DNA from: Bacillota bacterium
GTDB lineage: Bacteria > Bacillota > Clostridia > Peptostreptococcales > Anaerovoracaceae
Length of the DNA: 64,000 nt
NCBI GenBank assembly: GCA_023415235.1
Contig: JAEZLP010000031.1
Span: forward strand, 57,921-121,920
Direction of reading: 5' to 3'
Shown: piece by piece, positions 57,352 to 64,000 of the stretch
Numbering within the stretch: the first letter of the stretch is position 1
How the letters are laid out: every line of letters starts with the position of its first letter
The notes under the pieces: model-generated
What the model was told of the DNA's origin: nothing
The model's database searches: none
What the model saw: only the letters and a program-made list of their open reading frames with translations
Program-made: the position numbers and the translations under genes

Positions 57352-58311
57352 TCAGTCCAACAGGAAAAGGTATTTGCCATAACCCTCATTCTCCATTTGG
57401 TCCTTTGGAATGAACCGGAGCGCCGCGCTGTTGATGCAGTAGCGCAGACCACCGTACTCCTTCGGTCCGTCGCTGAAAACATGGCCCAGATGGATATCAC
57501 CTACCCGGCTCCTCACTTCTTCCCGTATCATTCCATGGGATAAATCGGTTTTCTGTTTCACAACCTCCGGATCGATGGGCTTTGAAAAGCTTGGCCATCC
57601 GCAAGCTTCGAATTTGTCCCTTGAGGAGAAAAGAGGCTCCCCAGTGGTAATATCCACATAAATCCCTTCCTGAATATGGTTCCAGAATTCGTTCTGGTAG
57701 GGAGGTTCCGTTCCGTTTCTCATCGTCACATCATATTGCACTGGATCCAGCAAACTCTTCAGCGTTTCTTTTTCCTGAGCCTTATATTCAGACGGATCGA
57801 CCACTGAATTCTTAGCCAGTTCAAAATATCTTGGATTGATATGGCAATATCCTCCGGGATTCTTATCCAGATATTTCTGATGGTACTCCTCTGCGGGGAA
57901 GTAATTGAACAGTGGTTTTGCCTCGATTGCCAAAGGCTTTTCATATTTTTGCTGCAGTTCGGCAAGAGACTGCCTGATGATGCTCAGATCATCCTCATCC
58001 GTATAATAAATTCCCGTCCGGTACTGTCTTCCCACATCATTGCCCTGACGGTTGAGAGTGGTGGGATCGATCACCCGGCAAAACATGGACAGCAGTCTGG
58101 CCAGACTGATCCTTGCGGGATCATAGGTGAGACGAACCGTCTCGGCATGGTCCGTGTCTTTCCGGCAAACCTCTTCATAGGTTGGATATTCTGTCCTTCC
58201 GTTTGCATATCCCACTTCCGTCCCAAGCACACCGGGGATATTGGACAGATATTTTTCAAGACCCCAAAAGCAACCGCCCGCTAAATAGATCACTTTACTC
58301 TCATGGCTCAT
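57352..58311 (-). CDS. msrAB: Bifunctional methionine sulfoxide reductase MsrA-MsrB
   Basis: 319 residues. Residues 1-160: MsrA with LAGGCFWGLEKYLSNIPGV (catalytic Cys in GCFWG), GYANG, DHAETVRLTYDP, YHQKYL and GGYCHI. Residues 170-319: MsrB with LDPVQYDVTMRNGTEPPYQNEFW, GIYVDITTGEPLFSSRDKFEACGWPSF and the catalytic cysteine in LRYCINSAALRF. The four zinc-binding cysteines of many MsrB proteins are absent, as in the non-zinc class. The fusion repairs both sulfoxide epimers in proteins. GGAGTAAGG precedes the ATG. A cytosolic form is likely since no signal is seen. Confidence 0.95.
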   Translation of the reverse strand: MSHESKVIYLAGGCFWGLEKYLSNIPGVLGTEVGYANGRTEYPTYEEVCRKDTDHAETVRLTYDPARISLARLLSMFCRVIDPTTLNRQGNDVGRQYRTGIYYTDEDDLSIIRQSLAELQQKYEKPLAIEAKPLFNYFPAEEYHQKYLDKNPGGYCHINPRYFELAKNSVVDPSEYKAQEKETLKSLLDPVQYDVTMRNGTEPPYQNEFWNHIQEGIYVDITTGEPLFSSRDKFEACGWPSFSKPIDPEVVKQKTDLSHGMIREEVRSRVGDIHLGHVFSDGPKEYGGLRYCINSAALRFIPKDQMENEGYGKYLFLLD

Positions 58312-58537
58312 CTTCCCTTACTCCTTTCAATCAATGCCCATCGGATTGCCACACACTGGCAAACAGGACAAGATATTAATAATTTACCCCGAAATACGCG
58401 TAACAATCTGACCGGAGTCCTTTTCACCGCTTTTTGATGATTGGATATTTTTAACGGTGAAGTAACACATATATTTGAGTCTGAATATACTAACCTTGAA
58501 AAGAAATAATGAAAGACCGGTTAAAGGAGGGAAATAT

Positions 58538-59341
58538 ATGAGTTGTTTCGGTGGCAACATATCGCCGGACCTCTTTCAAAGATGCTGCAATGCCAATGAG
58601 CTCTGCTGTGAATTCAAAGGCAATTTAAAAGACGTATCGACAGAACCTATTTTTGTTCAGAAGGTTTACGATGCTGTTCTCTTTAATCTTCAGGGGCTCA
58701 AAACTGTGACCAATCAGAGCTTTACGCCTGCGATTCCAAGAGGGCACAGGCTGAGAAGAGTCATAGACATCCGCTGCAAGAGGTTCTTTAACCCGCTGAA
58801 TGTGGAAGACCCGTCAAACCTCACCTTGGATGTGAACACAACGATTTCAGGTGCAACATTTATTCAGGATGCACATTGTGATCCCATCCGCGTGGTCGGA
58901 CCGGACGGAACATTTTCAGAAAGAGTGCTTTATGCTGATACGGAAGAATGCGATGAGAAATGCAAAGGAACTCCGATTTTTGGTACCCAGAACATCTCAA
59001 TCACCGGAGATGTGCTGGTTACGTTGGATTTGCTGCTCAGCGACAGAAATGATCACGATGTGGTATTCAGCGTCTCTGCAAACGTAAATATCGCAGACTG
59101 CAAAAATCCTCTAGTTCTTACCAACTTCTTCGAGCTATGCATGCCTTCAACGCAAAGCAGCGCTTTCCTGCCGCGTTTCAGCGAATTCTGCAACCCGGCA
59201 TGTGAAACAAGGCTGGCTACCAACAACATAGGCAGAGATATTACATTAAGCCCTGACGGAACGGTCAAGGCAAACCTAATTATCGCCTTATGTGTAACAT
59301 GGGAAACACAGAATTATCTCACAATCTTTCCATTTCCATGA
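58538..59341 (+). CDS. Cysteine-rich protein, possible spore coat or exosporium component
   Basis: 267 residues, no recognised domain. Starts MSCFGGNISPDLFQRCCNANELCCEFKG, with ten or more cysteines in total, including CC pairs near the N-terminus and DTEECDEKCKG in the middle; the rest is beta-rich (LTLDVNTTISGATFIQD, ITGDVLVTLDLLLS, DVVFSVSANVNIADC). There is no signal peptide. Cysteine-rich, beta-rich, signal-less proteins of this kind are often outer spore-layer components in Clostridia; this is inference. AAAGGAGG stands before the ATG at 58538. The upstream 226 bp may hold a late sporulation promoter, which I could not define. A terminator follows. Confidence 0.75.
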   Translation: MSCFGGNISPDLFQRCCNANELCCEFKGNLKDVSTEPIFVQKVYDAVLFNLQGLKTVTNQSFTPAIPRGHRLRRVIDIRCKRFFNPLNVEDPSNLTLDVNTTISGATFIQDAHCDPIRVVGPDGTFSERVLYADTEECDEKCKGTPIFGTQNISITGDVLVTLDLLLSDRNDHDVVFSVSANVNIADCKNPLVLTNFFELCMPSTQSSAFLPRFSEFCNPACETRLATNNIGRDITLSPDGTVKANLIIALCVTWETQNYLTIFPFP

Positions 59342-59350
59342 TGGGAATAA

Positions 59351-59379
59351 CCGGATGCCTGAATGTGTCAGGCACCGGA
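59351..59379. terminator. Terminator between convergent genes
   Basis: CCGGATGCCTGA (59351-59362) pairs with TCAGGCACCGG (59368-59378), one bulge, in the 81-bp gap between the cysteine-rich protein and the DUF2935 gene. T-run weak. Confidence 0.65.
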
Positions 59380-59422
59380 TTAATAAAATGAAACTTTGGT
59401 TCGCTCCATGGATCGAACTATT

Positions 59423-60343
59423 TTATCGTGAATACTTTCTTAAGAGACGGAGAAAATGGTTTGACTCTCTCAATACATGATCGCCCAGAAGCGGAATGAT
59501 GATTGATTTTATCTTGCATTCAAGCAGTCCCTCTACTCCTTGCGTATTGAAATTCCTGAATTCAGAAACAGCTCTGAGACTGTTTCCGGTCACTTCGGAA
59601 AGCGGCAATGTCTCATCCATGGCTGCCTTCGATTGCTGATAAAGCTCGTTGAACTCGTTTCCGAAGTTATTTGCCATCAAAATAAGATCATTTTCCGTGG
59701 GATCCAGAAGGCCTCTTACAAACAGGGCGTGTTCCGCCATTATCCGGTTCCAGAACTGCTCTTGTTCATAGGCCTCCTGCTCCAAATCCAAGGCTTCCCT
59801 TCTCTGCAGTCTCCGAAGCATTTGCTGATAAAGTACTGCTTCTCTGGTAATATGATCGATGAGCAAAGGATAGTTCAAGGTGAACATTCTGCAGGTTAGT
59901 ACATCCCGCAGGATTCTGTTTTTAAATCCGATGAGTTTTCCCACCAGATCAAGTGCTCTGTTGTTCAGCCGATCCACCCGGCCTGTCGTTGTGCGATCCA
60001 TGCCGTCCATTCTCCCGGCCGACATATCTTCTTCCATCCTGGTCAATTCCGTGGCAATATCCACTCCTGTGTAAAATTTAGTCGCCTCTTCCGCATCGAG
60101 GGTATAAGGCGTTACGATTTCTCCCGATCTCAGAAAAGCAGGATCCACCGCCTGATCCGAGGCAGCAATCACATCCCCCAGGAAACGGTCAAACGCCATT
60201 CGAAATTCGTCTGCGGTTCGGGAAAAATCTTTGTCTCTGGGTGTAAAGGCAACTTGCAGAAAGAACGAATGCTCCTTCATGATCCTTGCGAAGAACAGGT
60301 TCAGCCCCAATGACTGGCTGATGTATTCGGTGTTAGATAGCAT
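59423..60343 (-). CDS. DUF2935 domain protein
   Basis: 306 residues consisting of two related helical bundles. Each begins with a His/Glu-containing helix: ARIMKEHSFFLQVAFTPRDKDF and NRIMAEHALFVRGLLDPTENDL, with I-M-x-E-H-x-x-F as the repeated motif, and QAVDPAFLRSGEIVTPYTLDAEE plus PLLIDHITREAVLYQQML. This matches DUF2935 (PF11155), a presumed metal-binding four-helix bundle of unknown function, frequent in spore formers. GGAGG precedes the ATG. Confidence 0.88.
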   Translation of the reverse strand: MLSNTEYISQSLGLNLFFARIMKEHSFFLQVAFTPRDKDFSRTADEFRMAFDRFLGDVIAASDQAVDPAFLRSGEIVTPYTLDAEEATKFYTGVDIATELTRMEEDMSAGRMDGMDRTTTGRVDRLNNRALDLVGKLIGFKNRILRDVLTCRMFTLNYPLLIDHITREAVLYQQMLRRLQRREALDLEQEAYEQEQFWNRIMAEHALFVRGLLDPTENDLILMANNFGNEFNELYQQSKAAMDETLPLSEVTGNSLRAVSEFRNFNTQGVEGLLECKIKSIIIPLLGDHVLRESNHFLRLLRKYSR

Positions 60344-60478
60344 AGGAAACCTCCATATTATATATTGATGGTATATAATATTTCGGATTTCCGATATTGT
60401 TACAGTTCTTAAAAATCGGTCATCAATAAAATAAGCGGGGCATAGAATTTAAAAAGAATTCAACCATAGGAAACTGAT

Positions 60479-60685
60479 ATGAAACGGGATTATTTAATCA
60501 AGGAAACCTTTCAGAGCGGTGAAGTCGACAGAAAAGCCGGCTTTCTGAACAAGCTTCTGAAAATTGTATCGGAGACGGAAAGGCGGAAACAGAGCTATGA
60601 AAGAGAACCTCACAGCGGTTTACTGCCGGCTGAGCAAGGAGGATCTGGACAAGGATATGGGGAAAACCCTGAGCGAAAGCATTAA
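60479..60685 (+). CDS. Possible short leader ORF overlapping the recombinase start
   Basis: A 68-codon frame starts ATG at 60479 with AGGAAA seven bases upstream: MKRDYLIKETFQSGEVDRKA, then GFLNKLLKIVSETERRKQSY. The first 43 residues look protein-like; the remainder only shadows the recombinase reading frame. It may be a true small protein or a translational leader that couples to the recombinase ATG at 60597. Nothing in it identifies a function. Confidence 0.3.
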   Translation: MKRDYLIKETFQSGEVDRKAGFLNKLLKIVSETERRKQSYEREPHSGLLPAEQGGSGQGYGENPERKH

Positions 60686-62189
60686 AAATCAGAAATCCAT
60701 GCTGGAAGCCTATGCCCTGGAAAGACAGTGGAACATCTATGATTTTTACATCGATGAGGATTATAGCGGTTCTGACCGCAACCGCCCCGAATTCAATCGT
60801 CTGATTGCGGATTCTCTTCTGGGCCGCTTCAATATCGTCCTCTGTAAAAAACAGGCTCGCTTTGCCCGCGATATCGAGTATGTGGAAAAGTATATCCATG
60901 GACTCTTCACAGAACGGCAGATCCGGTTCGTGGCCGTGCTTGACAATATCGATACCGCATCTTCCGGCAGATCCGTACGCAAGGCTTCCCAGATCAATTC
61001 CCTTGTGGATGAATGGTATCTCTCCGATCTTTCGGAAAGCATCATCTCCTCCCTCAACACCAAAAGACGAAACGCTGAGTTCATTGGTTCTTTTACACCC
61101 TACGGCTACCGCAAGGATCCGGATAATAAAAATGCGCTGCTGATCGACCCCGAGGCCGCTGAAATTGTAAAGATGATTTTCGGATGGTACCGTAGCGGCT
61201 GGGGGCTTCATAAAATTTCACAGGAATTGAATGCCGGAGGGATTCCCAATCCCCTGCTCTACAAGCAGAAAAAAGGTGAGAAGATCAATCCGAATCCTCA
61301 GAAGCTCACCGAAACAAAATACCTTTGGACGCCTTCCACCATCTCGGCCATATTACATAACCAGACTTACTCTGGATTTCTGGTCCAGGGCAAATATAAA
61401 AAAGCCAGCTATAAAAGCAAAAAACTGCTCCGCGTCCCAAAGTCGGAATGGATCGTCATTCCGGGCTGCCATGAACCAATCATTGATCAGGAAACCTGGG
61501 ATTCCGTGCAGTCAGGTCTCGCCTCCAAGGGCCGCGCCACAGGATCGGGCCGTATTCGAAATGCGCTTGCCGGTAAGGTTTTTTGCGGAGAATGCGGATC
61601 AAGGCTGGTCTCTTCCGGAGGCAGGTCTGGCCGAACCGGAACCACCTATTTATGTTGTTCCAAGCACAAGATATCAAAGGATGCATGTACCGGCGCCCGG
61701 ATCGAGTATTCAATGCTTGAAAAACTGCTGTTGGAGCGGATCGGCGCGCTGACTAAACAGTATTTTGACGAGGAGTATTTACATAATCATTGGGAATGGG
61801 ATCGTTTCCCCATTGATCCGGGGAAATCGGAGCTCGCATCACTGCTCAACGCCGTGCAGAATCGACTTTCGACGCTGGAAAACCAGAGAAATCTCCTTTA
61901 TTATGACCGGCTGGAAGGAATCATTACCCGGGAGATGTATGCCTCATACTGCGGCAGACTTTCTGAAGAAAAGGAATCCCTTCTGCAGCAGCAAGAAAAT
62001 CTTACGGAAATTCTATCATCATTGGCTGCTGCTAATGATTCCCCTGCTGAACTGATACGGCTCCTTGACGGATATCGTTCTCCCGAAAAGCTTCTGCCGG
62101 AAATGGCTAACCAGCTGCTCGAGTCTGTACGGATATTCAGACGAATCAAGAACCAACCCCAGGAGATTCGGATCACATGGAGCTTCTAA
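60597..62189 (+). CDS. Large serine recombinase (site-specific)
   Basis: 530 residues. N-terminal resolvase domain: LTAVYCRLSKEDLDKDMGKTLSESIKNQ (nucleophile Ser in CRLSKED), YIDEDYSGSDRNRPEFNRLI, VLCKKQARFARDIEYVEKYI. Then the recombinase domain (FIGSFTPYGYRKDPDNKNALLIDPEAAEIVKMIFGWY, ATKYLWTPSTIS-like LWTPSTISAILHNQTYSGF) and a zinc ribbon with VFCGECGSRLV and LCCSKHKISKDACTGARI, followed by a coiled coil. It can integrate or excise DNA. An in-frame TTG at 60564 is possible; GGAAAGGCGG precedes the ATG. No integrase partner genes or cargo are visible beside it. Confidence 0.92.
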   Translation: MKENLTAVYCRLSKEDLDKDMGKTLSESIKNQKSMLEAYALERQWNIYDFYIDEDYSGSDRNRPEFNRLIADSLLGRFNIVLCKKQARFARDIEYVEKYIHGLFTERQIRFVAVLDNIDTASSGRSVRKASQINSLVDEWYLSDLSESIISSLNTKRRNAEFIGSFTPYGYRKDPDNKNALLIDPEAAEIVKMIFGWYRSGWGLHKISQELNAGGIPNPLLYKQKKGEKINPNPQKLTETKYLWTPSTISAILHNQTYSGFLVQGKYKKASYKSKKLLRVPKSEWIVIPGCHEPIIDQETWDSVQSGLASKGRATGSGRIRNALAGKVFCGECGSRLVSSGGRSGRTGTTYLCCSKHKISKDACTGARIEYSMLEKLLLERIGALTKQYFDEEYLHNHWEWDRFPIDPGKSELASLLNAVQNRLSTLENQRNLLYYDRLEGIITREMYASYCGRLSEEKESLLQQQENLTEILSSLAAANDSPAELIRLLDGYRSPEKLLPEMANQLLESVRIFRRIKNQPQEIRITWSF

Positions 62190-62198
62190 CTATTATAA

Positions 62199-62453
62199 TT
62201 TTGTGTTTCCTGTGAAAAGAAGATCGTCGTTCCGGTTCAGCTCTGCGTCCTATCCACTGGCTTTGTGCAATTATCCCCACAGGTATCCGCAATCTGCGGC
62301 AACTTCCCATCGCTCTTCCCGAATCAGATCAAAGAGAGCGATACATTGGAAAACTGCGGAGATGTCTCATGCACCAGCGATACTGACGATATTTGTGACG
62401 AGGTCAAAGATATCTTGGACGAAGAGAGACCGCACAGACCAAGAAGACGGTAA
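62199..62453 (+). pseudogene. 3' remnant of a cysteine-containing protein gene, 5' part missing
   Basis: An 84-codon open stretch directly after the recombinase begins at a frame stop and has no suitable start: FCVSCEKKIVVPVQLCVLST, GFVQLSPQVSAICGNFPSLF, PNQIKESDTLENCGDVSC, TSDTDDICDEVKDILDEE, ending RPHRPRRR. The composition (cysteines, beta-like first half, acidic second half) is protein-like, and the stop is followed directly by a perfect terminator, so this looks like the genuine end of a gene whose beginning was lost or separated. A GTG at 62265 could start a 62-residue product but has no ribosome binding site. Family unknown; a weak resemblance in style to the cysteine-rich protein at 58538-59341. 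Confidence 0.6.
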
Positions 62454-62455
62454 AC

Positions 62456-62488
62456 AAAAAATAGTGTCGCACGCGACACTATTTTTTT
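62456..62488 (+). terminator. Perfect terminator after the gene remnant
   Basis: AAAAAATAGTGTCGC (62456-62470) pairs perfectly with GCGACACTATTTTTT (62473-62487). The U-run is cut at 62489 by the left end of the ISL3-family element. Confidence 0.92.
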
Positions 62489-62628
62489 AGGCTCTATAAT
62501 AAATGTTGTGGTGTTTAAGAAATTTAAATGCCACAGCATTTTGATTTTTTTGCAAAAAAGATAGAGCATAAAGTAAAATCTCAAGTAGAATGAAGCTACC
62601 ACACACCATTCGAAAGGAGATCAAACTT

Positions 62629-63813
62629 ATGCTCTACCCCAATTGTACAGCAGACTTGCTAGGATTGAAAGATGTAATTGTGACCAAAGTCGAAAACTTT
62701 AATACTCAGATTCATGTGTGGGTGGAGCCAGTACTTAAAATGCAAGTCTGTCCGGCCTGTAGCCATGAAACTAAGCGACCCCACGACTATCGTGAACAGT
62801 TGGTAAAAGACCTGCCGCTTCAGGGCCGATACTGCATACTGCATCTACGAAAGCGTCGCTACTTCTGCCCACACTGCGGAACTGTCTTTCAGGAAAAGTT
62901 ATCGTTTTTAGCACGTTATCAGCGGAATACAAAGAGACTTACCTCTAAGGTGATGAGTGATTACGGCTGCGAGTATTCTACAGCTTCCATTGCAAAGAGA
63001 AATGGCATTTCTGTTGGAACGGCAGTAAGAATCTTTGACAAGATCTCCTATCCCATGCCTAATTTGCCTGCCGTTCTGTCTATTGACGAATTTAAGGGAA
63101 ATGCAGGCGGCCGCAAGTTTCAATGCATTCTCGCTGATCCCGTGAAGCACAAGGTCCTGGATATTCTGCCATCAAAGAACAGTGAGGATTTAATCGCCTA
63201 CTTTCTAAAATATCCACTGGAAAAAAGAAAGCAGGTCCAATACCTTGTCATGGATATGAGCCTCCAATTCCGGGATGTCATGACTTCCTGTTTCCCAAAT
63301 GCCAGTGTGATTATCGATAAGTTTCATGTTTGCAGATATGTGACCTGGGCTTTAGAAAATGTGAGAAAATCAGAGCAAAAGAAATTCGGTGATGAACGAC
63401 GAAAATATTTCAAAAGAAGCCGCTGGCTTCTTCTAGCCCGGCATAAGAAGCTCAATGAAGAGCAATGCCAGCAGCTTGAAAATATGCTTTCGGTATCAGA
63501 GAAGCTTCGTATGGCATACTGGCTAAAAGAAAATTTTTATGTATTTATGGATAGCAAAGATATCTATGAGGCGAAAAAGAATCTAAAGAACTGGAATCTC
63601 TGCGCAGGAGTTGCACAACTGGAAGAGTTTCAGAAATGCTTTGAAATCGTCAATAGGTGGCAACCATACATACTCAGAGCATTCAGTCTGGGTTATACAA
63701 ACGGATTTACGGAAGGATGCAATAATCGGATCAAGGTCCTAAAGCGGAACTGCTACGGAGTCAAGAATTTCAATCGCTTTCGAAATCGAATTCTTCACAT
63801 GATGGCTTCCTGA
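62629..63813 (+). CDS. ISL3-family transposase
   Basis: 394 residues. Zinc-finger N-terminus CPACSHETKRPHDYREQ and FCPHCGTVF, an HTH (GCEYSTASIAKRNGISVGTAVRIFDKI), then the DDE catalytic domain: first Asp in VLSIDEFKGNAGG, second Asp in YLVMDMSLQFRD with DKFHVCRYVTWALENVR after it, and Glu in GYTNGFTEGCNNRIKVLKR. All are complete, so the enzyme may be active. GAAAGGAG is nine bases from the ATG at 62629; an in-frame ATG at 62590 lacks a ribosome binding site. Confidence 0.94.
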   Translation: MLYPNCTADLLGLKDVIVTKVENFNTQIHVWVEPVLKMQVCPACSHETKRPHDYREQLVKDLPLQGRYCILHLRKRRYFCPHCGTVFQEKLSFLARYQRNTKRLTSKVMSDYGCEYSTASIAKRNGISVGTAVRIFDKISYPMPNLPAVLSIDEFKGNAGGRKFQCILADPVKHKVLDILPSKNSEDLIAYFLKYPLEKRKQVQYLVMDMSLQFRDVMTSCFPNASVIIDKFHVCRYVTWALENVRKSEQKKFGDERRKYFKRSRWLLLARHKKLNEEQCQQLENMLSVSEKLRMAYWLKENFYVFMDSKDIYEAKKNLKNWNLCAGVAQLEEFQKCFEIVNRWQPYILRAFSLGYTNGFTEGCNNRIKVLKRNCYGVKNFNRFRNRILHMMAS

Positions 63814-63840
63814 TTGACAAGATTAGTGTTTTGACAGTTC

Positions 63841-63864
63841 AAATACCAAGCCTGCTTGGTATTT
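63841..63864 (+). terminator. Hairpin after the transposase gene
   Basis: AAATACCAAGC (63841-63851) and GCTTGGTATTT (63854-63864) form a perfect stem with a two-base centre, followed by GGCTTGTTTGTG. A second hairpin, AATCCAGCGA/TCGCTGGATT, lies at 63906-63937 before the right inverted repeat. Confidence 0.75.
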
Positions 63865-64000
63865 GGCTTGTTTGTGATGCCCTTACTAACTAGTCCTCAG
63901 AAAACAATCCAGCGATGGATTGACCCTCGCTGGATTGAAATACATTTTTACCTATTTTTATTCTACTTGAGAGCTCTACCACAACATTTGACATAGAGCC

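Larger units (their letters stand above)
62490..64000 (+). mobile_element. ISL3-family insertion sequence, complete to the window edge (1511 bp)
   Basis: Left end GGCTCTATAATAAATGTTGT (62490-62509) and the reverse complement of the right end, GGCTCTATGTCAAATGTTGT (63981-64000), match at 17 of 20 positions and continue with GGT; the pair forms terminal inverted repeats, so the element ends exactly at the last base shown. A subterminal CTCAAGTAGAAT also occurs inverted (about 62579-62590 and 63959-63970). The family duplicates 8 bp of target; the left flank is TTTTTTTA, the right flank is outside the window. Confidence 0.92.

Noticed and set aside
58312..58537. Sigma-G or sigma-K promoter for the cysteine-rich protein (elements such as ATATACTA near 58488)
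   Set aside because: Candidate boxes do not combine with a convincing -35 at proper spacing; not reported as a feature.

Overview
The window reads as a chromosomal segment of an endospore-forming, anaerobic Gram-positive bacterium of the class Clostridia. The evidence is the HrcA/CIRCE heat-shock operon, the sporulation genes gpr and spoIIP, a DacF-type D,D-carboxypeptidase beside deoB and pdp, a C-terminal SLH surface protein, two LTA-synthase-like proteins and strong AGGAGG-type ribosome binding sites throughout. A genus cannot be named from sequence alone; the gene content would fit an Anaerovoracaceae/Peptostreptococcales-like lineage, but that is inference.

Layout. 1-2905: dnaK (5' part only), grpE and hrcA under a perfect CIRCE operator, then a cytidylate-kinase-like gene. 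2841-12655: a mostly leftward block with a membrane acyltransferase, glpK, hemW, lepA, a small membrane protein, spoIIP and gpr, then rightward rpsT and a leftward amidohydrolase. 12744-25977: metabolic and regulatory singletons (LD-carboxypeptidase, Rnk/GreA-like factor, acyl-CoA synthetase, deoD, flavodoxin, HSL-type esterase, cysteine hydrolase, VOC protein, PfkB kinase, C45 Ntn-hydrolase followed by an AraC/GyrI regulator, a stand-alone GyrI-like protein, two GNATs, a TetR repressor). 25995-30029: a 1344-residue SLH surface protein with three near-identical Ig-like repeats.

30179-32907 is an accessory patch: a DUF3784 membrane protein, a complete IS3-family element (30531-32138), a Nif11/double-glycine type peptide precursor broken by an amber codon, and a tRNA-Ser(CGA) whose 3' end plus terminator is duplicated 197 bp away around a structured non-coding insert. 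32989-42947 returns to core genes: lipid kinase, M29 aminopeptidase, DUF3343, dacF-pdp-deoB, metallophosphoesterase, rmuC and a G-domain-less FeoB-like transporter.

42928-51567 is an envelope cluster. Two tandem LTA-synthase-family proteins both carry a C-terminal region that looks like a decayed glycerophosphodiesterase (GDPD) barrel; next to them is a membrane-anchored GH26-like hydrolase and, divergently, an exported GH18-like protein. 51676-58311: an SdpR/SdpI pair with a 34-bp perfect palindrome as likely operator, an ABC-F ATPase with one natural dead ATP site translationally coupled to a small helical protein, macro-domain protein, ThpR, a membrane transglutaminase-like protein and an MsrA-MsrB fusion. 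58538-64000: a cysteine-rich, possibly spore-surface protein, a DUF2935 protein, a large serine recombinase, the 3' remnant of a broken gene that still has its terminator, and an ISL3-family element inserted in that terminator's T-tract and ending at the last base of the window.

The most distinctive observations are the LTA-synthase/pseudo-GDPD pair, the tRNA-Ser mini-element, the amber-interrupted peptide precursor and the asymmetric ABC-F protein. No CRISPR array, recognised defence island or complete biosynthetic cluster was seen.
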